From Acidobacteriota bacterium (GTDB lineage: Bacteria > Acidobacteriota > Thermoanaerobaculia > Multivoradales > JBCCEF01), in contig JBCCEF010000008.1 of NCBI GenBank assembly GCA_039030395.1, positions 62,001 through 126,000 of the forward strand: a stretch of 64,000 bases of DNA, written 5' to 3'. Positions 54,180-62,232 of the stretch are shown piece after piece. The first letter of the stretch is position 1, and every line of letters begins with the position of its first letter. The position numbers and the translations under genes are program-made. A model generated the notes under the pieces. It ran no database searches, was not told where the DNA came from, and was given only the letters and a program-made list of their open reading frames with translations.

Positions 54180-56711
54180 ATGGACGGCTGGAGCCTGCTG
54201 GACGCTTTGCCGGGAGCTTGGTTTCTCGCCCTCGCGCTTCTCCTCGTCGTCATCGTCCGCAGGACCTACGATCCGCTTCCCCGGCGGATCGCTCTGCTCG
54301 CCGTTCTCCTCCCCCTCGGTCTGTTCGCTCCGAGCCTGCTAGCCGGCCGCGTGCAGGTGCCGGTGGATTTCCTTCTGGCGTTCGATCCCTGGCGACAGGT
54401 GGAGTCTCCCGGCGCCGCGGCGCATCCCCTCCAGGGCGACCTTCCGCTCCTCCTCCAGCCCGCCGTCCAGAAGGTTCGCTCGGAGACGGCGGCGGGCCGC
54501 TGGCCGCTGTGGAACGAGGCCGTGGGCGCCGGGATGCCCCTGCTGGCGGATCCGCAGGCGCAGGCCTTTCAACCGCTTCTGCTGGTCGGCTATCCGCTGG
54601 CCATTCGGGCCGGGCCGGCGGTCGCCGCGGCCCTCAAAGTGCTTCTCGCCTTCCTCTTCTCGTTCCTCCTCCTGCGGCGGCAAGGGCTCACCTCAGCGGC
54701 CGCCGTCATAGGGGCGATCGCCTTCGCCCTCAGTGGATTCGTCGTACTGTGGTCGGGATGGCCGCTGGGAACCACCGCCGTCTGGCTGCCGGTGGTGCTC
54801 TACGGCTTGCTGCGAACGGAGAGCGAACCTCGGACGGCTGACCGCTGCCTGCTCGTCGCCGCCTGGCTGGGGCTGCTGCTCTCCGGACATCCGCAGGGCA
54901 TCGCCTTTTCCTGCTGCGGGGTCGCCCTGTTCGCCGCTTCCCGGCTGTGGAACTCTTCCACGGCCAGGACACCCACGGCCCTTCGCTGGCTTGGCCTAGG
55001 CGCCATCGCCGGTGCCCTGGCCGCGCCGGTCCTCCTGCCGGCCTGGCAGGCAATCGCGCAGAGCGAGCGCCAGGCCGTTCTGGAGCGGCTAAACCCTTCG
55101 CTACCGCATCTCGGTGAGGCCGGCGAAGGGTCCTCCGAGCGGCTGGCGGCACGGCTGGCACCGGACTCCCTCGGCGACCATCGCTGGGGCTCCTACTGGG
55201 GACCGGTCAACAGCCTCGAAGACGGCGGCGCCTTCGTTTCGACGACCGTTCTGGTCCTCGCTCTAACGGCGTTCGGCCGGCGCCAGCGGCGGCCGCAGGA
55301 AGTCGCCGCCGGCTGGGGCACCGTCGCCGCCCTCGCCCTCACGCTGCTACCGCCTGCGCTCGTCGCACCGCTGCCCGTCGTCGGATTTCTGTTTCGGCTG
55401 GGGCCTCAACGGCTGCTGGGGGTCGCCGCCTTCGGGCTCTGTTACGTCGCGGCCTGTGCCCTGGACCGCTGGCTACGGGGGGAAGAGATCCGCAAGACCG
55501 GCGTCGTCCTCGCCGGCCTGCTGGCTGCGGGGATCCTGTGGGCGTTCCTCGCGCACCCACCGCCGGCCGGCCGCGACCCGCTGACCGCCTTACGGAACCT
55601 GAGTCTCGCCCTTCAACTCGGCCTGCTAGGAGCGGCCGCCGCCCTGCTGCTAGCGCGACGCGGACGGCCGCGCATCGCCTGGGTCCTTTGTGCCCTCGTG
55701 GGAACGGAGCTCTTGGTTGCGCACGGCCCGGCCAACCCATCGGTCCCGGAGGAATTGGCGACGCTTCTAGGTGCGGGTGCTCCCGCGAAAAGGGTGGCAC
55801 CTGGGGAAAGTGCTCCCGCGAAAAGGGTGGCACCTGGGGAAAGGGAAGGTTCTAAGAAAAGGGTGGCACCTGGGGAAACGACTGAAATACCGCCTGAATT
55901 ATCGGAGCCGCTGCGCTGGCTCCGGGAGCATGCCGGCGGCGATCGCGTGGTCGGGCTCGGACTGGCGCTGCCGCCGAATACGGCGTCGTTCTGGGGGCTA
56001 TCCGATCCGCGGGTGAACAATCCCCTGGAACCCGCCGCATACCGGCGGGCGCTCCGCTCACTCCACGCCGGAGCTCAGGCGTGGGAACTCGGCCGGGCCG
56101 AGTCGCCGCTGTGGGACTTGCTCAATGTGCGCTACTTCCTGGCGCCCCGCGGCCAGCCGCAGCCGGCTCCTTTGGCACTGCGGTTGCGCCACCCTTCCGG
56201 CTGGGTGTGGGAACGGCCGACGGCGCTCCGGAGGTTCTTCCTTCCCCGGGCGGTCGAGACCTACCGGGGCGGCTCCTGGCCGGACTGGCTCGCCGCCAAC
56301 CCGGACTTCGCGGCGATCGCCCTCGTCCAATCCGACGGGAGTGCTCGGCAAGAGGAGCGATGGCGCGCCGATGCCACCGGAGCCAACCTGTTCTTCAAAG
56401 AACACGACGCGGCCCACTGGACGGTCGAGTTCTCGGCGCCGGAGGAGCGCTTTTGGGCTTCGAGCCTCTACCAGGACGGCGGGTGGAATCTTCTCCTCAA
56501 CGAACACCCCCATCCCTGGCTGCTGGCGAATGGTCCGTTCCTGGGAGCTTGGATCCCGGCGGGAACCCACCGGTTGACCCTCCTCTACCGGCCGCGGCTC
56601 CACGCCTTCGGTTGCCTGCTGGCGGCCCTCGGCCTCACCCTGTTCGCGAACGCCGCCAGGCCGCGATCCAAAATCCCGACCACAGCAGAGTGGCCAGGGC
56701 GCTCGCGGTGA
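54180..56711 (+). CDS. YfhO-like polytopic membrane protein
   Basis: 843 residues. About twelve helices in residues 1-530, with early loops PVDFLLAFDPWRQVESPGAA and GRWPLWNEAVGAGMPLLADP, the YfhO-type pattern (p.WnP...G.Pl.a....). The C-terminal part (about 565-800) is soluble and beta-rich. Residues about 533-567 come from a 33-bp tandem repeat (APAKRVAPGES twice plus a partial copy). YfhO family proteins are linked to lipid-linked glycan transfer. It overlaps the convergent paralogue by 77 bp. Confidence 0.75.
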   Translation: MDGWSLLDALPGAWFLALALLLVVIVRRTYDPLPRRIALLAVLLPLGLFAPSLLAGRVQVPVDFLLAFDPWRQVESPGAAAHPLQGDLPLLLQPAVQKVRSETAAGRWPLWNEAVGAGMPLLADPQAQAFQPLLLVGYPLAIRAGPAVAAALKVLLAFLFSFLLLRRQGLTSAAAVIGAIAFALSGFVVLWSGWPLGTTAVWLPVVLYGLLRTESEPRTADRCLLVAAWLGLLLSGHPQGIAFSCCGVALFAASRLWNSSTARTPTALRWLGLGAIAGALAAPVLLPAWQAIAQSERQAVLERLNPSLPHLGEAGEGSSERLAARLAPDSLGDHRWGSYWGPVNSLEDGGAFVSTTVLVLALTAFGRRQRRPQEVAAGWGTVAALALTLLPPALVAPLPVVGFLFRLGPQRLLGVAAFGLCYVAACALDRWLRGEEIRKTGVVLAGLLAAGILWAFLAHPPPAGRDPLTALRNLSLALQLGLLGAAAALLLARRGRPRIAWVLCALVGTELLVAHGPANPSVPEELATLLGAGAPAKRVAPGESAPAKRVAPGEREGSKKRVAPGETTEIPPELSEPLRWLREHAGGDRVVGLGLALPPNTASFWGLSDPRVNNPLEPAAYRRALRSLHAGAQAWELGRAESPLWDLLNVRYFLAPRGQPQPAPLALRLRHPSGWVWERPTALRRFFLPRAVETYRGGSWPDWLAANPDFAAIALVQSDGSARQEERWRADATGANLFFKEHDAAHWTVEFSAPEERFWASSLYQDGGWNLLLNEHPHPWLLANGPFLGAWIPAGTHRLTLLYRPRLHAFGCLLAALGLTLFANAARPRSKIPTTAEWPGRSR
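55778..55878 (+). repeat. In-frame tandem repeat, 33 bp
   Basis: Two identical 33-bp copies (55778-55810 and 55811-55843), a 13-nt spacer, then a 22-bp partial copy (55857-55878). Core AAAAGGGTGGCACCTGGGGA is semi-palindromic (GGTG-G-CACC). Confidence 0.8.
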
Positions 56712-59145
56712 ATCCCAGGCGCCAACCCGGCGGCAGGTAGCGCAGCTCGACCTGGCGGACTCCGGAAGGCACCCGGACACCGAGGAAGGCACCGTTGATG
56801 CGCAGGGTGGTCAAGCTCTCACCGTCGCCCTCCGCCCGCCAGCCCTCCGGACCGAGATTGGAAGTCGCCAGCAGCCGCTCCGTCGCCGCCGGCTCCAGGC
56901 TCAGCACCTGTAGGCCTCGCTCCAGCCGCAGCGGACGGGGCGGAGCCCCTCGGAAAGCCTCCTGCACCGCCAACCCTGCGGCAGCCTCCACCGCCACCCG
57001 GTCTCCACGATCCAAGCGCCGGATCCACTCTTCGACGGCACCGGGTTCGACTTCCTCGACGGACGACGGGAAGAACCAGCGGGGCAGGGCCTCGGGGTTG
57101 CGAAACACGAAGTAGGGATAGAAACGCCCGTCGTCCGCCTGAACGAGGGTCTCCGGTTTCGCCACTCCGAGGCTCAAGACCGCCGCCCGCACGCCGAGGA
57201 AATCGAGCAGTGGGTGATCGAGATTCCGCACCGGCGAAACGTAGGCGTTCATCGACGGATTGAAGCCGAAGGCCCCGCGCAGGGCCGCGATGTAGCGCAT
57301 GTCCGCCAGCGGGTTGTGGGGCCGCACCTCGGCCAGATTCCACACCGTCATCAACGAGGGATAAGCCAGCAGGTCACCGCCGATCACCCGCGAGGGCGCC
57401 ATCGCCTGCGAGGTGCCGGGAACTTCAGCAGGTGAGCTCGCGGCGCGGTGGATTTCTTCGACAAACGGCCCGCGGGGATAGAACAGTCCCGGCGAACCCG
57501 CCGGCAGGTGCGACCGGGACCAGGGGAACTGATCGAGGAGCTGGACACCGCCCATGAGGAGAAAGGCGACGGGCACCGCCCACCGGCGGAAGCGCCGCTG
57601 ACGGCCGACGCCCAGGCTCGCGAGCCAGACCGCTCCGGCCAGCACCACCCAAAGCCCAAGGCCCCAGCCGTCCCACTGCACCGCCAGGCTGATGCCGCCG
57701 GCGAGGACTAGGGCCAGGCCCACCACCCAAGGCACCCGCCGCCGCCGGAGCGCCTCGAAGGCAAGCGCCGCCGCCACGTTGAGGGCCAAACACCCGACCA
57801 GCAGGAAGCGCGTCCAGGCCGGAGCGCGCAGCGCCGGCAGGAAGTCCATCAGCCACATCAGCGGAACGAACCTCGCCGCCAGCAGCAGAGACAGCACCGC
57901 GAAGGCCAGGAAGGGAAAGACCCGCCGCCACGAGAATCGCCTTTGGATCATCGCCCGCCCGAGACCACCGAATCCCAGCCAGCCCACCAGCGCAATCCAA
58001 GCCCCGGCCCAGGCGACCAGGCCACCGTATCCGCTGCTCGCATCCACCCAGTTGATCGGCCCCTGGAACTCGTCGCGATAGGGCACACCGTAGGCCCGCG
58101 GATGAGCCGGCGCCTGCAAGAAATCGGCGAACTCCGGCACGAAGACCTTGGGAAGGGCGGCGGGAAGGGCAGCGCCTTCGAGCAGCGGCCGGGCAACGGT
58201 TTCGGCGGCCCGCTGGGAGTCGCCGAGGACGTGAGCGAAGGGAATCAGGTGGATCGCCGCCAGGGCAGCTCCCAGCACCGCCGCCGCTCCCACCCAACGA
58301 GCAAAGGCCAGGCCGTCGCGCACCGCCGAGGCGCCCCTGCGCCGCAGGCACCAGCCGCACAATCCGGCGAACACCGCACCGGCGACGGCGGTCTCCGGAT
58401 GCCCCGACAGCAGCGTCAGAGCGGCGATCAAAGCGGTGACGGCGAAGCGCCGCGGATGCGGGCGGCGGGCCAGCGCTACGGTGGCCGCCGCCAGCCAGGG
58501 CACCCACGCCAGAGTCGCCGTGTGGGGAAAGAGCGCCCAGGCCATCATGCCGCCGGAGAGTCCGAAGCCGGTGCCGGCCAGCAGCGAGGGACCGTTGCCG
58601 GCCCCGGCGAGGCGCGCCAACAGCCAGCTTCCCTGGATCGCCACTAGCAACTTCAAAACCAGCATCGCGAGCAAGAAGTGCTGAATCGGAATCGGCCGGG
58701 CCAGGTTGTGAAGGGGCGACAGCACGCCCGCCTGGGGATTCGCCCAGGGCGAACTGCCGCCGTCCAGCCGATCCGACCACAGCGGCAGCCGGCCCTCGGA
58801 GAGGGCATGGCGGACCTCCAGTTCCCAGGGCAGGAACTGGTAGATGGCGTCGTTGAGCAGGTCGTGACGCCCCGGAGCCTCGACCCGCGGCGCATCGGGC
58901 AGCCAGCGCAGCACGTCCGTCGGCACCAGCAGGCGCTCACCGCCGGCCGGCGCCATCAGCCAGGGCGCGAGAAGGACGAGGGGCAGCGACCAGGCCAGTA
59001 GGCGCGCAGATCGACTGAGCCTCCGGCCCAAAGCCCGCGACAGCAACTCGCAACCGACCTGGGCGACCAGCATCAGCATCAGCAGCCGAAGGCACAAAGC
59101 CGCATCGATCGACGCGAGGGACATTGACGGCAAGGAGGCGGACAT
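56635..59145 (-). CDS. YfhO-like polytopic membrane protein (paralogue)
   Basis: 836 residues, same plan as the convergent gene: acidic or aromatic loops (LPLWSDRLDGGSSPWANPQA), helices to about residue 500, then a soluble beta domain (VGDRVAVEAAAGLAVQEAFR-like, here DRGDRVAVEAAAGLAVQEAF). ATG at 59145; a TATAGG box lies only 9 nt upstream, so translation may be near-leaderless. It has no tandem repeat. Likely acts with the other polytopic proteins here on surface glycans. Confidence 0.74.
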   Translation of the reverse strand: MSASLPSMSLASIDAALCLRLLMLMLVAQVGCELLSRALGRRLSRSARLLAWSLPLVLLAPWLMAPAGGERLLVPTDVLRWLPDAPRVEAPGRHDLLNDAIYQFLPWELEVRHALSEGRLPLWSDRLDGGSSPWANPQAGVLSPLHNLARPIPIQHFLLAMLVLKLLVAIQGSWLLARLAGAGNGPSLLAGTGFGLSGGMMAWALFPHTATLAWVPWLAAATVALARRPHPRRFAVTALIAALTLLSGHPETAVAGAVFAGLCGWCLRRRGASAVRDGLAFARWVGAAAVLGAALAAIHLIPFAHVLGDSQRAAETVARPLLEGAALPAALPKVFVPEFADFLQAPAHPRAYGVPYRDEFQGPINWVDASSGYGGLVAWAGAWIALVGWLGFGGLGRAMIQRRFSWRRVFPFLAFAVLSLLLAARFVPLMWLMDFLPALRAPAWTRFLLVGCLALNVAAALAFEALRRRRVPWVVGLALVLAGGISLAVQWDGWGLGLWVVLAGAVWLASLGVGRQRRFRRWAVPVAFLLMGGVQLLDQFPWSRSHLPAGSPGLFYPRGPFVEEIHRAASSPAEVPGTSQAMAPSRVIGGDLLAYPSLMTVWNLAEVRPHNPLADMRYIAALRGAFGFNPSMNAYVSPVRNLDHPLLDFLGVRAAVLSLGVAKPETLVQADDGRFYPYFVFRNPEALPRWFFPSSVEEVEPGAVEEWIRRLDRGDRVAVEAAAGLAVQEAFRGAPPRPLRLERGLQVLSLEPAATERLLATSNLGPEGWRAEGDGESLTTLRINGAFLGVRVPSGVRQVELRYLPPGWRLGFTASALATLLWSGFWIAAWRRSRTG

Positions 59146-59196
59146 GGGGCGCAGCCTATACCGAGGGAATCACCCCGATCACGGCGCCGCCGCGGC

Positions 59197-59202
59197 TACA
59201 AT
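59197..59202 (+). promoter_or_regulatory. -10-like TACAAT
   Basis: TACAAT 9 nt before the ATG at 59212 suggests a very short or absent leader. Confidence 0.35.
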
Positions 59203-59211
59203 CGGCTCGCC

Positions 59212-60684
59212 ATGGCCAATCCTTCTCATCCGGCCTCGGAGTCCGCCGGCTCTCCGCCCGGTCCCCTCGTCGCCGCCTTCTGGCAGGCTTTGGGGACGTC
59301 ATCGCCGACGGAGCGGCTGGCGGTTCACCCGTCCGACGAAATGCTCGCGTTCCTGGTCGATCAGCACCGGGGAGATCGCGACCAGGCCCTAGCGCACTAT
59401 CTTCGCTCCGGCCACGCCATCGCCGACGCCTACCTCCAGATCATCCGCTGGCATTTTGGGACGGGTTATTCGGAGGATGTGGGGGCGTCCGTCGACTCGC
59501 TTCTCGACTTCGCCAGCGGTTTCGGCCGGGTGACACGTTTCCTCGTGGAGTCGATTCCGGCAGAGCGGGTGTGGGTGTCGGACCTCTACGACGAGGGGGT
59601 GGCTTTCCAGCGAAAGACCCTCGGCGTGCAAGGCTTTCCTTCGACTGTCGACCCGAAGGAATTCCACTGCGAGGAGCGCTTCGACGTGATCCTCGCCACC
59701 TCGCTCTTCAGCCACCTGCGGGCGGACCGCTTCCAGGGCTGGCTGGATCGCCTGGCGAGCTTGCTGACGGAGCGCGGCCTGCTGATCTTCAGCGTCCACG
59801 ACGCCTCGCTCCTGCCGCCGGACCAAAAGCTACCGCCGGAGGGCATCGCCTTTCGCCCGATCAGCGAGAGCTCGTCCCACGACGGTGACGACTACGGCTC
59901 CGCCTGGGTGAGCGAAGCCTTCGTGCGACAGGCGGTGGGGCAAACCACCCCGCTCGGCGAAGGCCACCGCCTTGTCCGCCTGCCGCGGGGGTTGTGCAAT
60001 TTTCAGGATCTCTACGTGGCCGCCCGCGGACCGCGCGGTCCCCTCAGCTCACCGGGGGACTCGACCTTCGAGGGAGATCCGCACTTCTTCCTCGAATCCT
60101 GCGACGTGTTGCCCGGCGGACGCCTGCGGCTGACCGGCTGGGCGGCAGCGGCCACCTCGGCACTCACGGCCGGGGACTCTCGTTCTCCTCCGAAGAATTC
60201 CTCCGCCAGCGGTGGCGCCTCGCTGGAGGTGTGGCTGGGAGGCGAGGTGTGGGGGAGCTGCGCGGTGGACCTGGACCGCCCCGAGGCGGCGGCCTTCACC
60301 GGCACGTGGCGCTGCGGCTGGGCCCTCGAAGGCTCCCTACCGGAGGGTTTTCGGCCGACGGACCCGCTGGTGATCCGGCTGCTGACCGCTGACCACCGCC
60401 GGTCGCACATCGTCCACATCGCCACGGTCCTCGCCAGTTCCCTCGGCTGCTGCGAAGAGCGCCTGCGCTGGTTGCAGGAAGAACTCCATCGGCGGGAGTC
60501 GCGCTGGGCCGCCGAGCGCGATGCCGCCGACCGGCGTCACGGCGCCGAGGTGGCGGCGGCGAGCGAGGAAACGCGCCAGCTCTCCGCCCGCCTGGCGGCG
60601 ATGGAGGCGAGCCGTTTCTGGAAGCTGCGCAACGCCTGGTTCACCTTCAAGCGGCGGTTCGGACTCGCCGGGGGCGGACGATGA
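59212..60684 (+). CDS. SAM-dependent methyltransferase with C-terminal coiled coil
   Basis: 490 residues. The class I methyltransferase motif I is LLDFASGFGRVTRFL (about 95-110), and RFDVILATSLFSHL is motif IV-like. A middle region (about 265-410) is unassigned; residues 420-475 form a coiled coil, and the end ASRFWKLRNAWFTFKRRFGL is a tail often seen on glycan-modifying enzymes. Probably modifies a surface sugar. It overlaps the next gene (ATGA). Confidence 0.8.
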   Translation: MANPSHPASESAGSPPGPLVAAFWQALGTSSPTERLAVHPSDEMLAFLVDQHRGDRDQALAHYLRSGHAIADAYLQIIRWHFGTGYSEDVGASVDSLLDFASGFGRVTRFLVESIPAERVWVSDLYDEGVAFQRKTLGVQGFPSTVDPKEFHCEERFDVILATSLFSHLRADRFQGWLDRLASLLTERGLLIFSVHDASLLPPDQKLPPEGIAFRPISESSSHDGDDYGSAWVSEAFVRQAVGQTTPLGEGHRLVRLPRGLCNFQDLYVAARGPRGPLSSPGDSTFEGDPHFFLESCDVLPGGRLRLTGWAAAATSALTAGDSRSPPKNSSASGGASLEVWLGGEVWGSCAVDLDRPEAAAFTGTWRCGWALEGSLPEGFRPTDPLVIRLLTADHRRSHIVHIATVLASSLGCCEERLRWLQEELHRRESRWAAERDAADRRHGAEVAAASEETRQLSARLAAMEASRFWKLRNAWFTFKRRFGLAGGGR

Positions 60685-62168
60685 TCGAGCCCCGCCCGCC
60701 GGCCTCACCGCCGACCAAAGCCTGGGTGCGATGGGGCCTCGCCGGCCTGTGGGGATGCCTGGTCCTCTACGTGGGTGCGCGGATGTGGGGCTTTGCCGTC
60801 GACGATTTCTTCATCACCTACCGCTACGCCCAGAATCTCTGCGCCGGCCATGGCTTCGTCTACAACCCCGGCGAGCGGGTCTTCGGTACCACCGCGCCGG
60901 GGGTCGGCCTGCTCCTCTCATTGCTCCACACCCTCACCCGCGTCTCCATCCCGGGCCTCGGCACGCTGACCACCGCCGCCGGCCTGTGGGTGGTGGTGTG
61001 GGTGCTTCACCGGGACACTCCGCGGCGGCGGCCGGAGACAGCCATTGCCGGCACCTTTCTGCTCCTTTCCACCTTTCTCTGGATCCACGCCGGCGGCGAG
61101 GCACCGGTGGTGCTGGCGCTCCTCACCGGCGCCGCCGCCATGGCAGATCGCTCCCGGGTGGGCGCCGGCCTCCTCGCCGGCTTCGCCGTATGGTGCCGGC
61201 CCGATGCCGCCCTCGGCGTCGGCATCCTCGGTCTGGTGCTGTGGGTCGAGAAGCGGCGCCTGCCCTGGCGCTACGGGGTCAGCGGAGGATCGCTGCTAGC
61301 CGTCGGACTGATCGCCGCTCACAGTTGGTTCGGCGCCTTCCTGCCGGCCACCCTCGCCGCCAAGCGGCTGCAGTCGGCCTGGTTGCCGGAGGTGTGGGCC
61401 AGCGGCATCCACTTCTGGAGCCGCGCCCTGCGCCTACAGGAGATGTTCAACGGCCCGGCGGTGCCTTGGCTCGCCGCCCTCGGCCTCGCCGGCCACGTGC
61501 TGCTGCTGCGCCACGGCGGCCGGGCGACGCGCGTGTTGACCCTCTACTCCCTGGCTTTGATGGTGGCCTACCCGGTTTTGGGCGTGCCCTTCTACGCTTG
61601 GTACGCCATCCCCGCCTACGTCACCACCCTTTTCGGCGCGGCCTTCGCCGCCGGCGCCGGCGCCCGCTCGGCGCACCGCTTTCTCGATCGTGGATGGGTG
61701 GCCAAGGCGACGGCGGCGGCGCTGGTCGGCGTGCTCGTCGCCCCCATCGCCTTGCCGCTGGCGCGGCACGGCAAGAACTTGCTGACCGGCCCGCGCTCGC
61801 GCCCCCGCTTCGACCTCTACAAAGAGGTAGGTGAGTGGATGTTCGAGCACGTCCCGCCGGGCGAGGCGACGGCCTTTGTGGAGGTGGGCACCATCGCCTA
61901 TTTCAGCCAGCGGCCAATCTACGATCTGCTCGGTCTGGTGAGCCCCGCCGCGCTGCCGCACGTGGCGAAGGGGGACATGAAGGGCGCCTTCCTCGCCTCG
62001 CCCACGCCCTGGGTGCTCTACGGCACCAAGCTCCACGCCTTCATGGAACCGGTGCGCCAGACCGAAGGCTTTGACCGCGCCTACGAGGAACGCGCCGCCT
62101 TCGGCCCGCCGGGCGACGAGCGGCAGCTCATCCTCTACCGGCGGCGCGAGGAAACCCCCAGCCCCTAA
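60681..62168 (+). CDS. GT-C-like membrane glycosyltransferase
   Basis: 495 residues, about ten helices. The first loop VDDFFITYRYAQNLCAGHGF with VYNPGERVFGTTAP is the DDxxit.RyA.nl..G.G.vyNpGerv motif of arabinofuranosyltransferase-like GT-C proteins. A soluble C-terminal part starts at about 385. ATG overlaps the methyltransferase stop by 4 bp. Donor and acceptor unknown; a lipid-linked sugar donor is expected for the fold. Confidence 0.82.
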   Translation: MIEPRPPASPPTKAWVRWGLAGLWGCLVLYVGARMWGFAVDDFFITYRYAQNLCAGHGFVYNPGERVFGTTAPGVGLLLSLLHTLTRVSIPGLGTLTTAAGLWVVVWVLHRDTPRRRPETAIAGTFLLLSTFLWIHAGGEAPVVLALLTGAAAMADRSRVGAGLLAGFAVWCRPDAALGVGILGLVLWVEKRRLPWRYGVSGGSLLAVGLIAAHSWFGAFLPATLAAKRLQSAWLPEVWASGIHFWSRALRLQEMFNGPAVPWLAALGLAGHVLLLRHGGRATRVLTLYSLALMVAYPVLGVPFYAWYAIPAYVTTLFGAAFAAGAGARSAHRFLDRGWVAKATAAALVGVLVAPIALPLARHGKNLLTGPRSRPRFDLYKEVGEWMFEHVPPGEATAFVEVGTIAYFSQRPIYDLLGLVSPAALPHVAKGDMKGAFLASPTPWVLYGTKLHAFMEPVRQTEGFDRAYEERAAFGPPGDERQLILYRRREETPSP

Positions 62169-62176
62169 CGGAAAGA

Positions 62177-62208
62177 GCCGGAGCCGCGCACGATCGCGCA
62201 ACTCCGGC
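62177..62208. terminator. Hairpin between convergent genes
   Basis: GCCGGAG (62177-62183) pairs with CTCCGGC (62202-62208) across an 18-nt loop that can itself fold (GCGC). No T-run. Confidence 0.45.
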
Positions 62209-62232
62209 CCGTTACTTCGCCACAGGTAGGAA

